A stretch of DNA of 64,000 nucleotides from Eunapius fragilis (GCA_963681505.1 OY811993.1:393562-457561); one strand, 5' to 3'; counted from the stretch's first letter, positions 45,675 to 58,035 are shown. Notes: generated by a model from the sequence alone, not told the origin. A program made the numbers and translations.

Positions 45675-48600
45675 GTGCACCTTTCCTCTCAGGTATACAT
45701 TGGACATCAGGATTGGCAGTTGAGTAAAGGTAGGCACAGTTGGTGTCGCTTAAGCTGGTAGCTTCATGACACTGGCAGTACCCCGCAGGACATGGATAAA
45801 AGTAGAGATTGGAGCCCAATTTTGTTGGTGCATACCACGCCCAGTATCCATGCTATGGCATAGTAAGATATGAGCATGTCATAACCTGGTATGTGTATAC
45901 ACATCACAACTGTCTTCAACACATACACATATGACCGAAATGCAATCATGACCTTGCTTCATTTACTACAACCATACCACAATTTGCTGTGAGCTTAACA
46001 AAAAATACACACATTACACATACCTCAATAATCACATTGATCTGGTCGTCTTCACAGAGAACAATTCTGTTATTACTATCACAGGTACAAGTGGTCAAAC
46101 CAGTGGGTAATGTGTTTAGTACATAACCTCCTGGACAGGGCTCTATATAGAACTGGACATCACTATTAGATATCTATATTAGAGGAAGGGGTACAGATAA
46201 GCACCTGAGAACACATGGACATTGAAAACATTTCTGCTTACAGAATCAAATGGTATTTCTATCATCATTTCACTTAAAGAGGTATTGGACAGTGCTGTGA
46301 GCACTGTCATATTTGTTGCGCCGTAGGTGAAGGTAAACAACTCCCGAAGATGCCCACCATTGGAGCTATCAGAATCAATCACCACAACATTTGGATTGAA
46401 TCGTGCTCCTATGAACTATAATACAAGATGTCAAAATGGAAGAAATGACTGAAATACTTCAGGCACTAAGCAAACATATGGTACAGATCATGACAAAACA
46501 TTTGTCCCTACTATACAGGGTGATTGCAATGTTGCGCAAAATGGTATAACTCCAAAACTGAACATTTAAATAAACTGAGCAGTAACTTTTAATAACTGCT
46601 AATTAATAACTATACATTAATCACTGGCATGATTTTGGTTTCAATAGCATAATTTTCCAATGCTCAGTTTTGGAGTTATTCCAGTTCTACCAATTCAACG
46701 ATTTTGCGCGACTTTCCGATCCCTGTATATATTCTCTTTGTTTGAATCACTATAGCTTCCAAATTATTTACAGCACATTATACCACACATTTCTCTATGA
46801 TACATTTCTGTTCTTTAGGTCCTCTTCCTACTGTACACACAAAGGGTTTTAATCATACGTAGAAGGGTGCTGTCACTATTGATTTGTTTTACTCTACCAT
46901 TATGAAGATCTAGCTGTGCTAAGCGCATCCACATTTGCCCATAAGTTGATTCCTGCCAATCATTTAGGCAAACCATGTCTCATCAAATGTATGAGAGGCA
47001 GGTGTTTAAATCTTTGGCGTGAATCGAGCGGGAATATGTGCATGGCTATATCTTTACAACGGATAAAGTAAACATTAATGAACACCATAACAGTTCAAAA
47101 CTTAAACATCCCTCTGCAGAAGAGTCAAAATCGCTTCAAAATCAGATACAGATAAAAGGGTAGCGCCCTTTGTATTTACCATAAGAGAGGACCTAAATTA
47201 ATTGTGCTATAGTGAAATGGTGTGGTAGGATGTGCTAAGTCAGTAGTGTAAATCATTCAGAAAATCAAACAACGAGCATTTATATATTTACATAACATAA
47301 TAACATTTTATGGGCAAGTTCACGACAAAATGTCCCCTTGTTATATATACATAATTATAATTATATGGGACAGTCCACGAGAAAATGTAACATCGCTATA
47401 TATATATTTATATGGGACTGTGTCCAGCAAAATCACCCTTCTGGCTAGTTTTTCAAGTTTTCAAATTTTTTGATTTTCCTTGATCACCAATGAGCTTCTA
47501 TCAAATGACATCCTAAATCGGACTATCCATCACAAAATTATTAGGCACTGAATTTATAATTAGCCATACATTTCAATACGAGCGTTACTTTTCTTTTGCT
47601 TGTCCTGGAAATTTTGAAAAAGTACCATAAGGGTGATTTTGCTGGACACTGTCCCATATATATATAGAAGTTAAATTAATAAAAATGATTCACGTTTGCA
47701 ATGGTAAAATTAACACTTCATACTACACCATTTCTATATGGTAGAATAGATTTTGTTGTCTTGCATTAGCTTCCTGCCAATGTTGCAATGTCCGATACCC
47801 CTTTGAGTTCAAACCTGCCACAGCTTTCAGCAGGACATTCAATTGGCTTGCACGCAGAGGAATCCTGTTTGCTAATTTTACTTGATACATTATGGATATA
47901 CAGTTATACTCATATCCCATGGTCTCCTCTCCAATGGCTTCCACATCACTGATGCGTTTATGCACACACACACAACACACACAACAAAAACACACACACA
48001 ACACACACAACAAACACACACAACACACACAACACACACAACAAACACACACAACACACAGCACACACACACAACACACACAACAAACACACACACACAC
48101 AACACACACACAACACACACACACAACACACACAACAAACACACACAACACACACAACAAACACACACACACACAACAAAACACACAACACACACAACAA
48201 ACACACACAACACACACAACACACACACACACAACAAACACACACAACACACACACACACAACAAACACACACAACACACACACACAACACACAACAAAC
48301 ACACACACACACACACAACAAACACACACAACACACACACACACACAACAAACACACACAACACACACACACAACACACACACACACAACACACACAACA
48401 AACACACACAACACACACACACACACACACACACGCACAAATGTGCACGCACTTTGCAAAGTTATGGGTAGAGTAAAAATTAACAAACAGGACAAATCAA
48501 AAGGCACATGATTCCTCTACCTATAACCTGAATTGAATTTTCTGCAGATAGATATGGCAGGTTTGAATTCCAATTGCAAGGGAGTTCGAACGTTGTGATA

Positions 48601-51600
48601 CTGGCATGAAGCTAATACAAGACCCCAAAATGTATTTTACCATAAAGAAATGGTGTAGTATGAAATAGGAAGTCAATAGCATTTCCTGTTTGGAAATGTT
48701 ATAGCAATTCAAATGTGAATCATATATAGCAAGGTGACATTTTCGTGGATACTTACATGTATATCAGCAAATCTACCAATGGATCTATTCATTTAAGAGA
48801 TGTGCAAGCATGATGTCATAGTTACATTTGGAGTGTACTAAGTAATGCACCAAAAACGATGCTTGTTTTCTGCACTACACCAAACCATTGGCACAGTAAG
48901 CTATCCTTCATACGCACTTGAATTGAGGAGTTAATGAATGTAATTAGTGTTAATTATCCATTACGTCAACATCCAAAGTATATATTACAGCTAATGATAA
49001 TCAATCAGACAAATGTTATGCAGAACCAGCATGCATGTGCATGACTTGTCACATGCAAAAGCATAGACTTGTTGACCTAACTAGAAGCAAAACTAACATG
49101 CGCGTATGCTCTACCTCATTGGCTAGACCAAAGCGAACATTTGCAGTTGTTGGATGATTCAGGAGATCGAGTGCAACTAGAGGCAATTGAAATCTTTGGC
49201 CAGGCCAAGCACGTACCTATGAAAGAGCACACGGGGGGGGGGGGGGGGGGGGTCAATGGGAATATTTAAAAAGGTAGACTGCAAACCTCCGTAGCATTGG
49301 TCACCAGTCTTCTGACCATCGTCTTTGTGGTGTACACAACATCAGAAGAGTTTTCATAACCAGTATTCAAGTTGTTTCTGCAAGTTGTGGGAAAATAAGG
49401 AAGTGTGGTGTCCAGAAGACAAAACCAGCTGCCACTCACGTCAGGTGCCATATAGGCCACTGCAATATGTAACTGTCGTTAAAGTATGGTGAGCTTAGAC
49501 TGTACCAGGAGCAGGTGTTCAGATCAGAGAGGTAGAGAACAGAACCTAACAGTCCTTTGTTATCTTTGAAGGTAACGTTGACCTGCAGGTTAAATACACA
49601 AAGAGATCACTGTGCTTGTAAGTGGGTGTGAGCAATAAGCACAGTTGGCATGTAAATGAATGATGTGTGTGCACCCTGCCTTACATCATTCCAGTCAGCT
49701 GGAGGAACAGATAGATCTTCATAGAGAATGAAGCAACGAGAATTGAATATGACATCAGTGAATGCTGACAGGGGAGCAGACGAGCCCACAATGATGCTTG
49801 CTCCAAACCTTTTGGAATGAAGTAGAAACAGTAATGAATGGGCCTGCATGTATACTTCGGTAATGCATAGGCATTTGGTATGCCTGCACATGGTGGTACA
49901 TTTAGTTGTACATTTGATGTCACACAAATTCTATGCACAAGCTAGTAATAAACTACTAGGTTGCTGATGCACTGACTTTCCAATGTTGTTTTCAAAGGTC
50001 ATGTTCAGTCCGTGATGGAGTCTCACTTGGGCATAGGAGAGCAGCTGCAATGCAGCACTGTTTCCACTCACAGTGTTGTTTGCAAAGTACATACTTCCCA
50101 GCAGTTCCACCAGTGAGCCGATGATCTATGGAGGGACGTGCATCCTGGTCTATCATCCAGTACTCATGCATATCTCCCGATATTACCCTCAATGCAGAGC
50201 CGTAGTTACCAATGAACCTGTTATGTCCCTTAAACTTTGTTGGCGCATAGCCAATGCTGATGATCCCATTCGAGCCAATGTTGTTGAGAAACAAACTGCA
50301 AAAGGTTAATATAACAAAGATAAAAAAACGTACCCATCAGGTTGTGGGAAAATAAATGTACCAATCAATTACTTCATGACGAGGTATTGTAACCCTTTCC
50401 CTGAATGGGGTTAAGAGTGACACACTAAAGGCGGCTCCAAAATCTGAGTTAGATCCTAATCCAACATTCCCAGTAAAGTTACAGCGCTCCAATTTAAAGT
50501 AGTTCCCATCAGTGCCTGAAAATAGCAGCACCACAAGATGTGACATGTGCTAGAGGTACACAAATTAACTGACCTTCAAAGGATGTGAACACGTGAAGAC
50601 CACCACCCGCTTCCCCAGTGTTGCTTTCAAATCTGCAGTCGATAAACTGGACTGTGTGAGGGGCCAGAGGGAGGCCATTGGAATAAAATACCACTGTGGC
50701 CCCTCCCCCTGAGTACTCTGAAACATAATTGTTCACAAATACAGTCCTTTGAATGGATATAGTATCCTGAATGGTTCGACCATTGATGTAGATGTATATT
50801 CCACCCCCAGACGACTTTGCATAGTTGTCGTGAAAAGTGCAATCTGCTATAACCATTGAGACATTATGGATAGAGTCATTTATGTACAGGCCAAGCCCTC
50901 CTCCTCTCCCTGTAAAGACCTGCCCAAAACCTGTTTGACTGAAGGTGTTCAGAGTGCGGCTGGCCAAGGCACGGTTGTATGCAAAGGTACAATTTGTGAT
51001 GTACACGCTTGGAGCGGCTGTGAAGTTTTCATAGACAGAATTGATGCCAATGGCAACAGCACCTGTGTTCCCTCGAAATGGCACAAGAACGTCTCCATTT
51101 CCTGTGCTATGCTCAACACTGCAGTTTGATAGAGTGACCTCCTGACAGTTATATATGTCCAGTGAAGCTTCAGAGAAGTTCCTATTGGCAGTAAAAGAAA
51201 GGGTCAAATTAATGTATTTGCAAATACATTATTTTTATTATGCTGCTTACAACAACATTGTAACATAAACTACATACTAGTAAAAACAGGTCTGCTGCTC
51301 ATTTTGAAATAATAATTTTTTACAGCAATATGCATCAATTGTAAGATTAGCTGCCATATTAGAACAGGTTTAAAATAACTTTGTAACTAAAACACATCGT
51401 CTGGAGGTCATTTAACACCAGAAAGTGTCTCTACTGATGGATGCGCACCATACCATCATTGAAAAAGTTTTTCAACACCTTCTATTATGCATATCCACTC
51501 TAGCTTTGGGGGGTACGCGAAGTGTGCCAAATTAGAATGGGTGTGTGTCATAGCTTTAATAATATTTCTAATCGAACAGACAACCAACAACGCTGTTAAT

Positions 51601-54594
51601 ATATATATATATATATAATTGGGACAGTTTCCGAGATAATGGCGCATCGTGTATATATATATAAAGTTATAAAAATGATTCACTTTTAAATCGCTACATC
51701 TCCAAAACGGTAAGCGCTACTGACTTCCTATTTTCAACACTTCATACTACATCATTTCTTTCTGGTAAAATTCATTTTGGGCTCTTGCATTAGCTTCTTG
51801 CCAGTGTTACAACGTCCGATACCCCTTGGGGTTCAAACCCGCCATATCTTTTGGCAGGAACATCCAATTCACTTCAAATTTCGCTTTCACGTAGAGGGAT
51901 CCTGTATCTATCGATTTATCCTGTTCGTTAATTTTCACCTGTTCCGTCACGGAGATACAGCTGTGCAAAGTATGCACATTTCTCGATCACTAGGCGCCAT
52001 TTTTCCATTACGACCTGGTTCCCGTCACTCCGAGCACCCGTGGTAGTGTTTACATACTATACCACAAGATTGATATCACATACTATCTGAAGGATGCAGA
52101 CCTTTCTCTGTGGTCAGACCGTTTCCCTTGGTCCATTCGCTTGGAAGCGTCAGTACTATTTCTATGTAGTTCTTACGACGATTGCAACTATACCAATCGC
52201 GAACATTTGCAAACGTACATGCGGAGTAGCTGGCATACTCAATGGCACATTCTGAACATACACTTGTAGAGGCATAGATTAGCTAGGACCTGCTCCTACA
52301 TTTCCTCTTCAAAGGGTCAGAACCACTATTGTCTGCACCTGAATCCTCAGGCATGAGGACATGGACATCCCCATCAGTTGGAGGGTTAGGGATAGCTGCT
52401 CACTGTTTCTGCCTGCTAAGAGGTGCAACCAGCAGAGCTGGCCGGAGTGGCCTCCTGGGGCCTGGGAGAGACGTTGTCCATCTTGGTTGGGTCATGGACG
52501 TACTCCCTCACTTTATCAAACAGGTACTGTGACCACTGGAGGGACAACCCTTTGGGCTTTATAACGGGTGGCATTACTTGGCTCTCCATTACACTGGGGT
52601 GTTCACTGTGAAACTCTAATGTATGGGAGTGCCCAAAGGCAATCAGAGGCTCAAACAACTGGCCCAAGAAGGGGTTCCAATTATAGGACTCCCAGGGTAT
52701 GCCATATGCAACATAAGGGAGGGTATGTAGCAACAACGGACGCCCACATAGATGGAATACGCCCATATTTTGGGATCGAAAGTTGGTGCGGCCAGAGACA
52801 TTATCTCTGGTGCGGCCAGAGACATTATCTCTGGTGTGGCCAAAGCTGTACCACCCGCACCGTGTGCACCGGGCGTGATAGGGAGAATTGGGTAATGCTT
52901 TTGACATAGCAACCTAGTCGGGCGGCCTACCACCGCGTTTGGTCGATCAAACGCGGTGGTAGGGCCTGCCCAACTAATAGCAACCTTCTCAATGACAAAT
53001 TGGTCGAATTACAAACTGCGGTTATAACCGTGCTAGCTTTAGATATTATGCCATGTGCAGTGCTACTGTTGGCATTGCTTTACGTAGAGTACAGTAAATT
53101 TTTTACGTAAAGTTTACTTTACATGTAAAGGTAAAGTGGGTGGGGCATACCCCCAGTAAGGCTCACGGGACTCATGATAGTTATACTTTTCTGATCCCAA
53201 AGCGTTGAAAAGCAAAACGTTTGGACTATTAATGCCCTGAAATCATGTATCCGCCCCTGTAACAAAGATCAGTTCAACGTCAAAGGCATAAAATGCCATC
53301 ACTTGTACCTCCTATTTGCCACACCCACTTATAAACCAGCTCTCATTTGAATACCGTAATATGCACCCACTTTACGTAAAGCAAATAAAAGTCCTTAAAA
53401 AACTTTACGTAAAGTTTGCGTAAAAAACTTTACGTATAGTGTAAAGTGCCCAACCATATGCAGCCACACTGACAAAGAATCGCAAATTTCGCCGTGCATG
53501 TCGCAAAAAACACATGTGTAGCTCTGACAAATGTCAAAACCATCGCTTGTGACATAATAAGTAAACGTTGTGTGGGTGGCCACCAGGAGTTTCCGCCACC
53601 ATTTGTGTGGCGTGCACCAAGCACAAATTGAGGTTAAACCATATATATTCATGGTGACAATGGTGCATGGTGTTAACACAACAGCGTACCCCAATTGGGG
53701 GCGTATTTGCCTCGTACTTGTGCTATTGAGCTCATTGCAGCCAGTTCCTAGCTGTATTATACCTTGGGTAGAGGGGAACAATCCGCAAATGACTAAATTA
53801 AATCACTCATGGTATTAAAAAAGTCTATCCAATACGTATGAATTATGCATAACAATTTCCAATATTTATAATTGCATGAAGTACATGTATGCACAACTCA
53901 CTCCTACATGTATTGAAAATTGAATAGATTGAATAGATTATTATTATTTAATACCACGAAAGTGCACCCAAGGTACAATATAGGAACTGGCTGCAATGAG
54001 CTCAAATATAGCGCACCTACAGGCACTCCCTCTAGTCTTTTCCATCACTGTCAACCATATATGGTCAACCACAATTAGTGCGTGGTGCACGTGGCGCTCC
54101 TACGTCACGACGGTTCTCACTCCCTTCTATCTAATACACAACGAAAGTGATTCAACTCACCTGAAGACGCAGTTTGATATATTTAACCTGCCCACACCAT
54201 CAAATCGCAGCGGGGCTGAGCACCCAACGAACTGGACGTTCTCGAACGCAACGGAAGGTGTGTTACCAAAATATAGCGTGTACTTTAGAGCAGGTATGAC
54301 TGTGCTGACGGAAGAATAGCTGCAAACCACGAGCACAGAGTCTCCAGTTCCTATTATTCTGGTAGACTGGCTGAGGAAAACTGGAGTGCTGATCACGTGC
54401 GTTCCACTTGGGACTTGTATTTCAATGCAGCCGGTGAACGCTGCAAGGAGCGCAGCCTGGAGACTGCCGCACACTGAACTTTTACAGGTAGTTGAGTCCG
54501 TCAGGTTAGCATCAACGGTACGTGTGTTGCATACTTCGGCAAAGGCAACGGTTAACGTGAAGGAACAAACAGCCAACACCGTTGCCAGTTTCAT
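43004..54594 (-). CDS. Gene D: secreted beta-helix / multi-pass membrane protein, 21 exons
   Basis: Exons in transcript order: 54161-54594, 50574-51181, 50362-50515, 50187-50295, 49977-50125, 49685-49808, 49501-49582, 49287-49459, 49115-49216, 46242-46415, 46024-46173, 45681-45852, 44685-44786, 44541-44629, 44416-44472, 44202-44356, 43995-44139, 43792-43926, 43605-43739, 43212-43519, 43004-43151. Total 3705 nt, 1234 residues. The start is the ATG at 54594, followed by a signal peptide (MKLATVLAVCSFTLTVAFA). Residues about 30-600 are parallel beta-helix-like repeats, rich in N-glycosylation sites, with GGG and (V/I)xxCxFxxN motifs. Residues about 704-844 are Cys-rich (LYFYPCPAGYCQC, VLCGQCQDGRG). 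Seven or so membrane segments follow to about 1185, then a polar tail. This architecture is familiar from sponge gene models but I know no function; adhesion or recognition at the cell surface is a guess. The intron between exons 7 and 8 would be only 41 nt, so that border is the weakest. Confidence 0.87.
44860..45450. mobile_element. Foldback element copy in intron 12 of gene D
   Basis: Sequence around GCACATTTTCCTGCTTGACC (45186) recurs inverted at about 45250 (AAGCAGGAAAATGTGC). The arms extend outward with GACATTTCTCATGAACTGTC on the left and TGTATGTACC-like sequence on the right. It resembles the foldback at 25516-26125. Confidence 0.7.
45594..45671. repeat. (CA)n microsatellite in intron 12 of gene D
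   Basis: About 39 perfect CA units ending 10 bp from the splice donor of exon 12. Confidence 0.97.
46790..47250. mobile_element. Foldback element copy in intron 9 of gene D
   Basis: The left arm carries ACAAAGGGTTTTAATCATAC and GTGCTGTCACTATTGATTTG. The right arm has the inverted partners (AGCGCCCTTTGTATTTACCA, GGTCCT inverse). Confidence 0.7.
47395..47672. mobile_element. MITE copy 3 with GGGAC(A/T)GTGTCCAGC termini
   Basis: GGGACTGTGTCCAGCAAAAT at the left and GCTGGACACTGTCCC at the right, flanked by (TA)n. The interior is close to copies 1 and 2. It lies in intron 9 of gene D. Confidence 0.88.
47680..48715. mobile_element. Foldback element split by a CA/CAA array, intron 9 of gene D
   Basis: The left arm (47690-47880) with CACTTCATACTACACCATTT and GCATTAGCTTCCTGCCAATG is matched by an inverted right arm (48445-48700). 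Between them lies the microsatellite at 47955-48435, occupying the place of the usual short loop. Confidence 0.8.
47955..48435. repeat. CACACAA-type microsatellite, about 480 bp
   Basis: Mixed (CA)n and CACACAACA units in irregular order. Thr-His and Cys-Val open frames through it are artefacts. Confidence 0.97.
51600..52060. mobile_element. Half copy of the foldback family
   Basis: It shares GCATTAGCTTCTTGCCAGTG, ACAACGTCCGATACCCCTTG and ATTTATCCTGTTCGTTAATT with the other copies, preceded by (TA)n and GGGACAGTTTCCGAGATAAT. No inverted partner is seen. Confidence 0.7.
52926..52963. repeat. Perfect 16-bp hairpin
   Basis: CCTACCACCGCGTTTG (52926-52941) and its exact inverse (52948-52963), with a 6-base loop. 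G+C-rich in an AT-rich intron. Confidence 0.9.
53070..53440. mobile_element. Element with TTTACGTAAAG-type inverted ends
   Basis: Both ends carry several CACTTTACGTAAAG-like motifs in inverted orientation. The centre includes TGTATCCGCCCCTG, a piece of the G-tract element family. Confidence 0.5.
53600..54115. mobile_element. Long imperfect inverted repeat in intron 1 of gene D
   Basis: The left arm (about 53600-53805) contains GTGCACCAAGCACAAATTGA and GAGCTCATTGCAGCCAGTTC; the inverse of both lies at about 53945-54115. The right end is 46 bp from the splice donor of exon 1. Confidence 0.8.
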
Positions 54595-54656
54595 CCTAAT
54601 CACAACCAAGCTTCCGGTTGGAAGCTAAGGTCTTAATATACTGTTTTGTGGTTAGT

Positions 54657-54703
54657 CTCGTACCCAGACCCACATCGCAACAGCAGGTGGATCTGGGTAC
54701 GAG
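54657..54703. repeat. Hairpin upstream of gene D
   Basis: CTCGTACCCAGA and its exact inverse around a 23-base centre, 63 bp before the start codon of gene D. It resembles a small dispersed repeat and could lie in the 5' UTR or promoter. Confidence 0.75.
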
Positions 54704-55503
54704 TGATATACGTTTCGAGAACAGTTTCTTACCACTTTGGAGTTTCTTCAACTCAACAACTAGTTGTGTTATTTTTGTGTGCATGGAGTGTATTTCGAAC
54801 TGGTCCAGGAGCACTGTGACGCGATTACCAATGTCTAGCGCATGCGCGCTAAAACATTGCCAATCGTACACGGCTGTTACGTACGTGCCATTAGGTTTTG
54901 CAATTAGATCGTATCTGTAATACGGTATATTGTAAAAATGGCGTACACAAAGCTCATTAAAAAAGCACTAACTTTGGAGGTACTTTATGCAAAAACCATT
55001 CAAGGAAATAAAACACCTTGATTTGTATGCTGTCCTTCGTGTATTCAAGACAACATGTACATAGAGGCACAATTGAAAGCAGCTTAACATAAGGTACTGT
55101 AGCTACTGCGCGTGAAGGTGCTGCCGACGAGTTAAAAAGAACACGTTTTCTAACTACTTAGTATGCCCAATCGCACGGATAGATCCGCTTCAAAACGTGC
55201 ACAAGTAATAAGAGAGCTGTGTTGAGTATTTTTCATTGATCTTTTAAGTTACTTCGCGGTCTCTAAGTGTGATTAAAACCTCTCCGACCGCTAAGGTGTA
55301 AATGTGAGTAATCGAACGCACGAGTGCAAATTGGAAGACCTGAGTAGGATATGCGGGTGCAAGCAAATTTTCAAAACAATTTGCTGAAAAAGACAACACT
55401 GCTAGGTTCATCAATATGGAGTTGGACACATTGGCACAAGCGAAGATGATCCTCAGATCCACCCCCAATGTTTTCCAACAAATGTTACCTCAAAATGAAG
55501 TGT
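54704..55503. other. Region upstream of gene D without a recognisable gene
   Basis: No coding signal that I can support on either strand. Confidence 0.4.
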
Positions 55504-55511
55504 GTGTACAG

Positions 55512-56669
55512 TAGGGTGTGTAACCTTTTTTATAAATCAAAATCGATTTTTTTCGACTATGAAAAAAAAGTGCAATCGATTTTTCAGGTTTATAGCAACT
55601 TGCAAATCGGTTATTAGAAACAATAAATCGATTTTGGCGATTAATGTACTATCGATTACCTAGGTTTTTCCAGGTTTGTCCTTTTTTATAATGGCACGAT
55701 AAATCACAGTTTCTTAAGTCTAATACAATTAAGTATAGCCAGTTTATTGCTTATCAGTTACTTATGCCAACTTTAAATCATTAATACAACAACGATAGTA
55801 TCCACAGGGACTAGGAACGATGTGCATGCCAATATTACGCCAAACCCATGATGCAATGGCGGCGGATTATGACCCAAGTGTTAATTTTTCACCGAAAAAT
55901 ACGTGGCTATTTGTTTCCCCGCTACTTTAGTACTCTGAGTCTGTTCTAAGTATGGGACAAGGTTTACTGAGATAAAAACGAAATGAATAGTTTGTCCACC
56001 CCGCAGCCCTCGCTCTTTTCTGGTACAAAATGCTTCAAACGCGTACACGTATCATTCCCATCCGCCACAATTGGCAGTTATTATCCATTATTCACCTCAA
56101 TATACAATTCAATAAGTACTGAGCAGCTAGACACCTCATGGTGGAACACCGCTCCACGCATATGACAAAGCCGCGAATCGAGACATGTACGATATTCAGA
56201 ACGTCATGGCCGAACGTCTGGAAAAGAGCTAGTGTACCGAAGTATTTGGACACCTGTCACCTGTGCAAAAGAGTACATAGCGTGTTTGATTAATGCACAT
56301 GTACAATACTGCAGAGAAAGTGCGAACGTATTTAAATAGCCATGCCCACTGCGCGTATTTTGAGGGAGGGCACTGATGGTTACCTTCAGCCGGGTCCCCG
56401 GACGTGCAACCAAGTGTTGATTACATCACAATGTTTCCTTTTACCGACCGTTAGTACAGGCGGGAAAAAGCGAAGGGCGTTTAAAAGGGGTAATCGATTT
56501 GCTACCGATTTTTGCATATGAAGGAAACGAATATCGACTAATCGCGACTAAGAAAAACAGAATCGGTTATTTCGACTAAAGGAAATTCTGCAATCGGTAA
56601 CCTGCTATTCTACTAAGTGCATAGTCGACCGATTAACCTACAAAACCTGAAAATCGGTTACACACCCTA
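55512..56669. mobile_element. Non-autonomous hAT-type element with exact 8-bp target duplication
   Basis: The termini TAGGGTGTGTAACC (55512-55525) and GGTTACACACCCTA (56656-56669) are perfect 14-bp inverted repeats. Both sides are flanked by GTGTACAG (55504-55511 and 56670-56677). An 8-bp duplication with a TAGGG start is characteristic of the hAT superfamily. The interior has many AATCGATTTT motifs near both ends and no transposase frame. Confidence 0.92.
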
Positions 56670-56772
56670 GTGTACAGCTGCTTTGTGGTCTGAACCTCAG
56701 CTGTAAGGTACTTATGTTTATATTTACTGTATGCAAAAAAGAAATTCTCCTTCCACAGAATAGGATGGCAGT

Positions 56773-56773
<1 letters not shown>

Positions 56774-56801
<28 letters not shown>
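56774..56801. repeat. Poly-G tract
   Basis: 28 G residues; potential quadruplex, length probably uncertain. Confidence 0.9.
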
Positions 56802-56803
<2 letters not shown>

Positions 56804-57299
56804 TCCAGTTGTCTCCTTCTAAGGTATGGTCCAACCAAGTTGAGAAGCACATTATGACCATTGCACCACAAAATGTAAAGAATGTCATACTACCAACATT
56901 GGCCATACTATCTGTCATTCGACAAGCTGTATTGTCCTGTGTCTCATTGTACTGAGATAACTTCCATATGTGGATCTATCTGAATGGTCATGCTGTCCCT
57001 GCTACGACAACCATACTCTACAGGAGTGCACACAAATAAAAACAGCATGTAGAATGATTCAGCTACTGCTGAATGACAGTGCCATGTGTAGAATATATGT
57101 AAGTAGATCCACTGTTGTACAGAAGATATCAACAAAGAGGAGATGCAGCTAGTACATACTGTCATAATGTCATGCATTTCTAAGGAGAATTGCATTTGTA
57201 TTGGAGGAACAGTAATTAAATTAAATTGATAACATGCACCCAATTACTTATAATCATAAACCTCTAAAACAAAACCCCCTACAGGTCACTAGAATAAAT

Positions 57300-58035
57300 A
57301 AGCTAGTGTTCCTTGTATGTGAGGCAGCATTGCCCTTTTGTACAGCCACTGAAAGGCACTGGAGCAGGTAGCTGTAGCTTTTAGTGTCACTGGTTGTGGC
57401 TGGTAGTCTGTGATCTAACTCTTTGAGGAAGGCCAGGGAAAGAGGACCAAGTACTCCTGATGCTTTGAAGGCAATAGGGGTGAAACATGTCTGAGTGTCC
57501 CTCCATATAACAGTACTTGACCTTTTTCAGGTCCACTGCCTGACTAGTGACAGCACCTGCTCCCATAGTGGTGAGAAGGAGCATAGGTGTCAGAACAGGT
57601 GGCATCCCAAACCAAAAGGTTTCCATTCTTCCATGGCACCATCGTGATGCCATCAAGACACTTCCCATCAGAGCAGCTTAGACCCATGGGTTCTAGCCTG
57701 GATGGGCTGTGGGTAGGCTCCATGGATGATGTCATTTAGAGCGGCACGATAATAGTGGCGCGACCAGTACTGAAAAGACCATATAGAGTCCAGACATATC
57801 AACTGCTGCCCCACAATGCTGGCAATTAGGAATGTGAGCCACACCAAGGTAAACGCAGAGACCAACTGCCACTCTAATTGTCTTGTTGTCCATTCTTAAT
57901 CCCAGTGCAGAGTTACTGATGGCATGAAAACCAGGCATCCTGGAGACAGCCAGTAGATGAGCCCTAGTGATGGCATCAGAGGCTTGGTATAAGAAAGTTG
58001 CAGATACAGCAGCTTCTTAGTCTACCCTTGGAGTG
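57300..58035 (-). mobile_element. 3' fragment of a second non-LTR retrotransposon family
   Basis: Across three frames it reads AHLLAVSRMPGFHAISNSAL, GLRMDNKTIRVAVGLCVYLG, PNCQHCGAAVD, then [34 protein letters not shown] and a C-terminal SVAVQKGNAAS. This is the end of a non-LTR polyprotein of a different family from the copies at 11.5-14 kb; the fragment at 11223-11425 is its relative. Frameshifts show that it is dead. Confidence 0.8.

Larger units (their letters stand above)
51182..54160. other. Intron 1 of gene D (3 kb), filled with repeat elements
   Basis: It contains a half foldback element (51600-52060), an uncharacterised stretch (52300-52910) with three copies of a 24-bp GTGCGGCCAGAGACATTATC motif, a hairpin (52926-52963), a TTTACGTAAAG-ended element (53070-53440) and a long imperfect inverted repeat (53600-54115). 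No other gene is supported. Confidence 0.6.

Noticed and set aside
47723-48511. Thr-His and Cys-Val repeat proteins
   Set aside because: Translations of the CA/CAA microsatellite in an intron.
52416-52907. 164-codon minus-strand frame in intron 1 of gene D
   Set aside because: No recognisable domain, contains a 24-bp direct repeat, lacks splice or promoter support; exons 1 and 2 of gene D join in phase across it.
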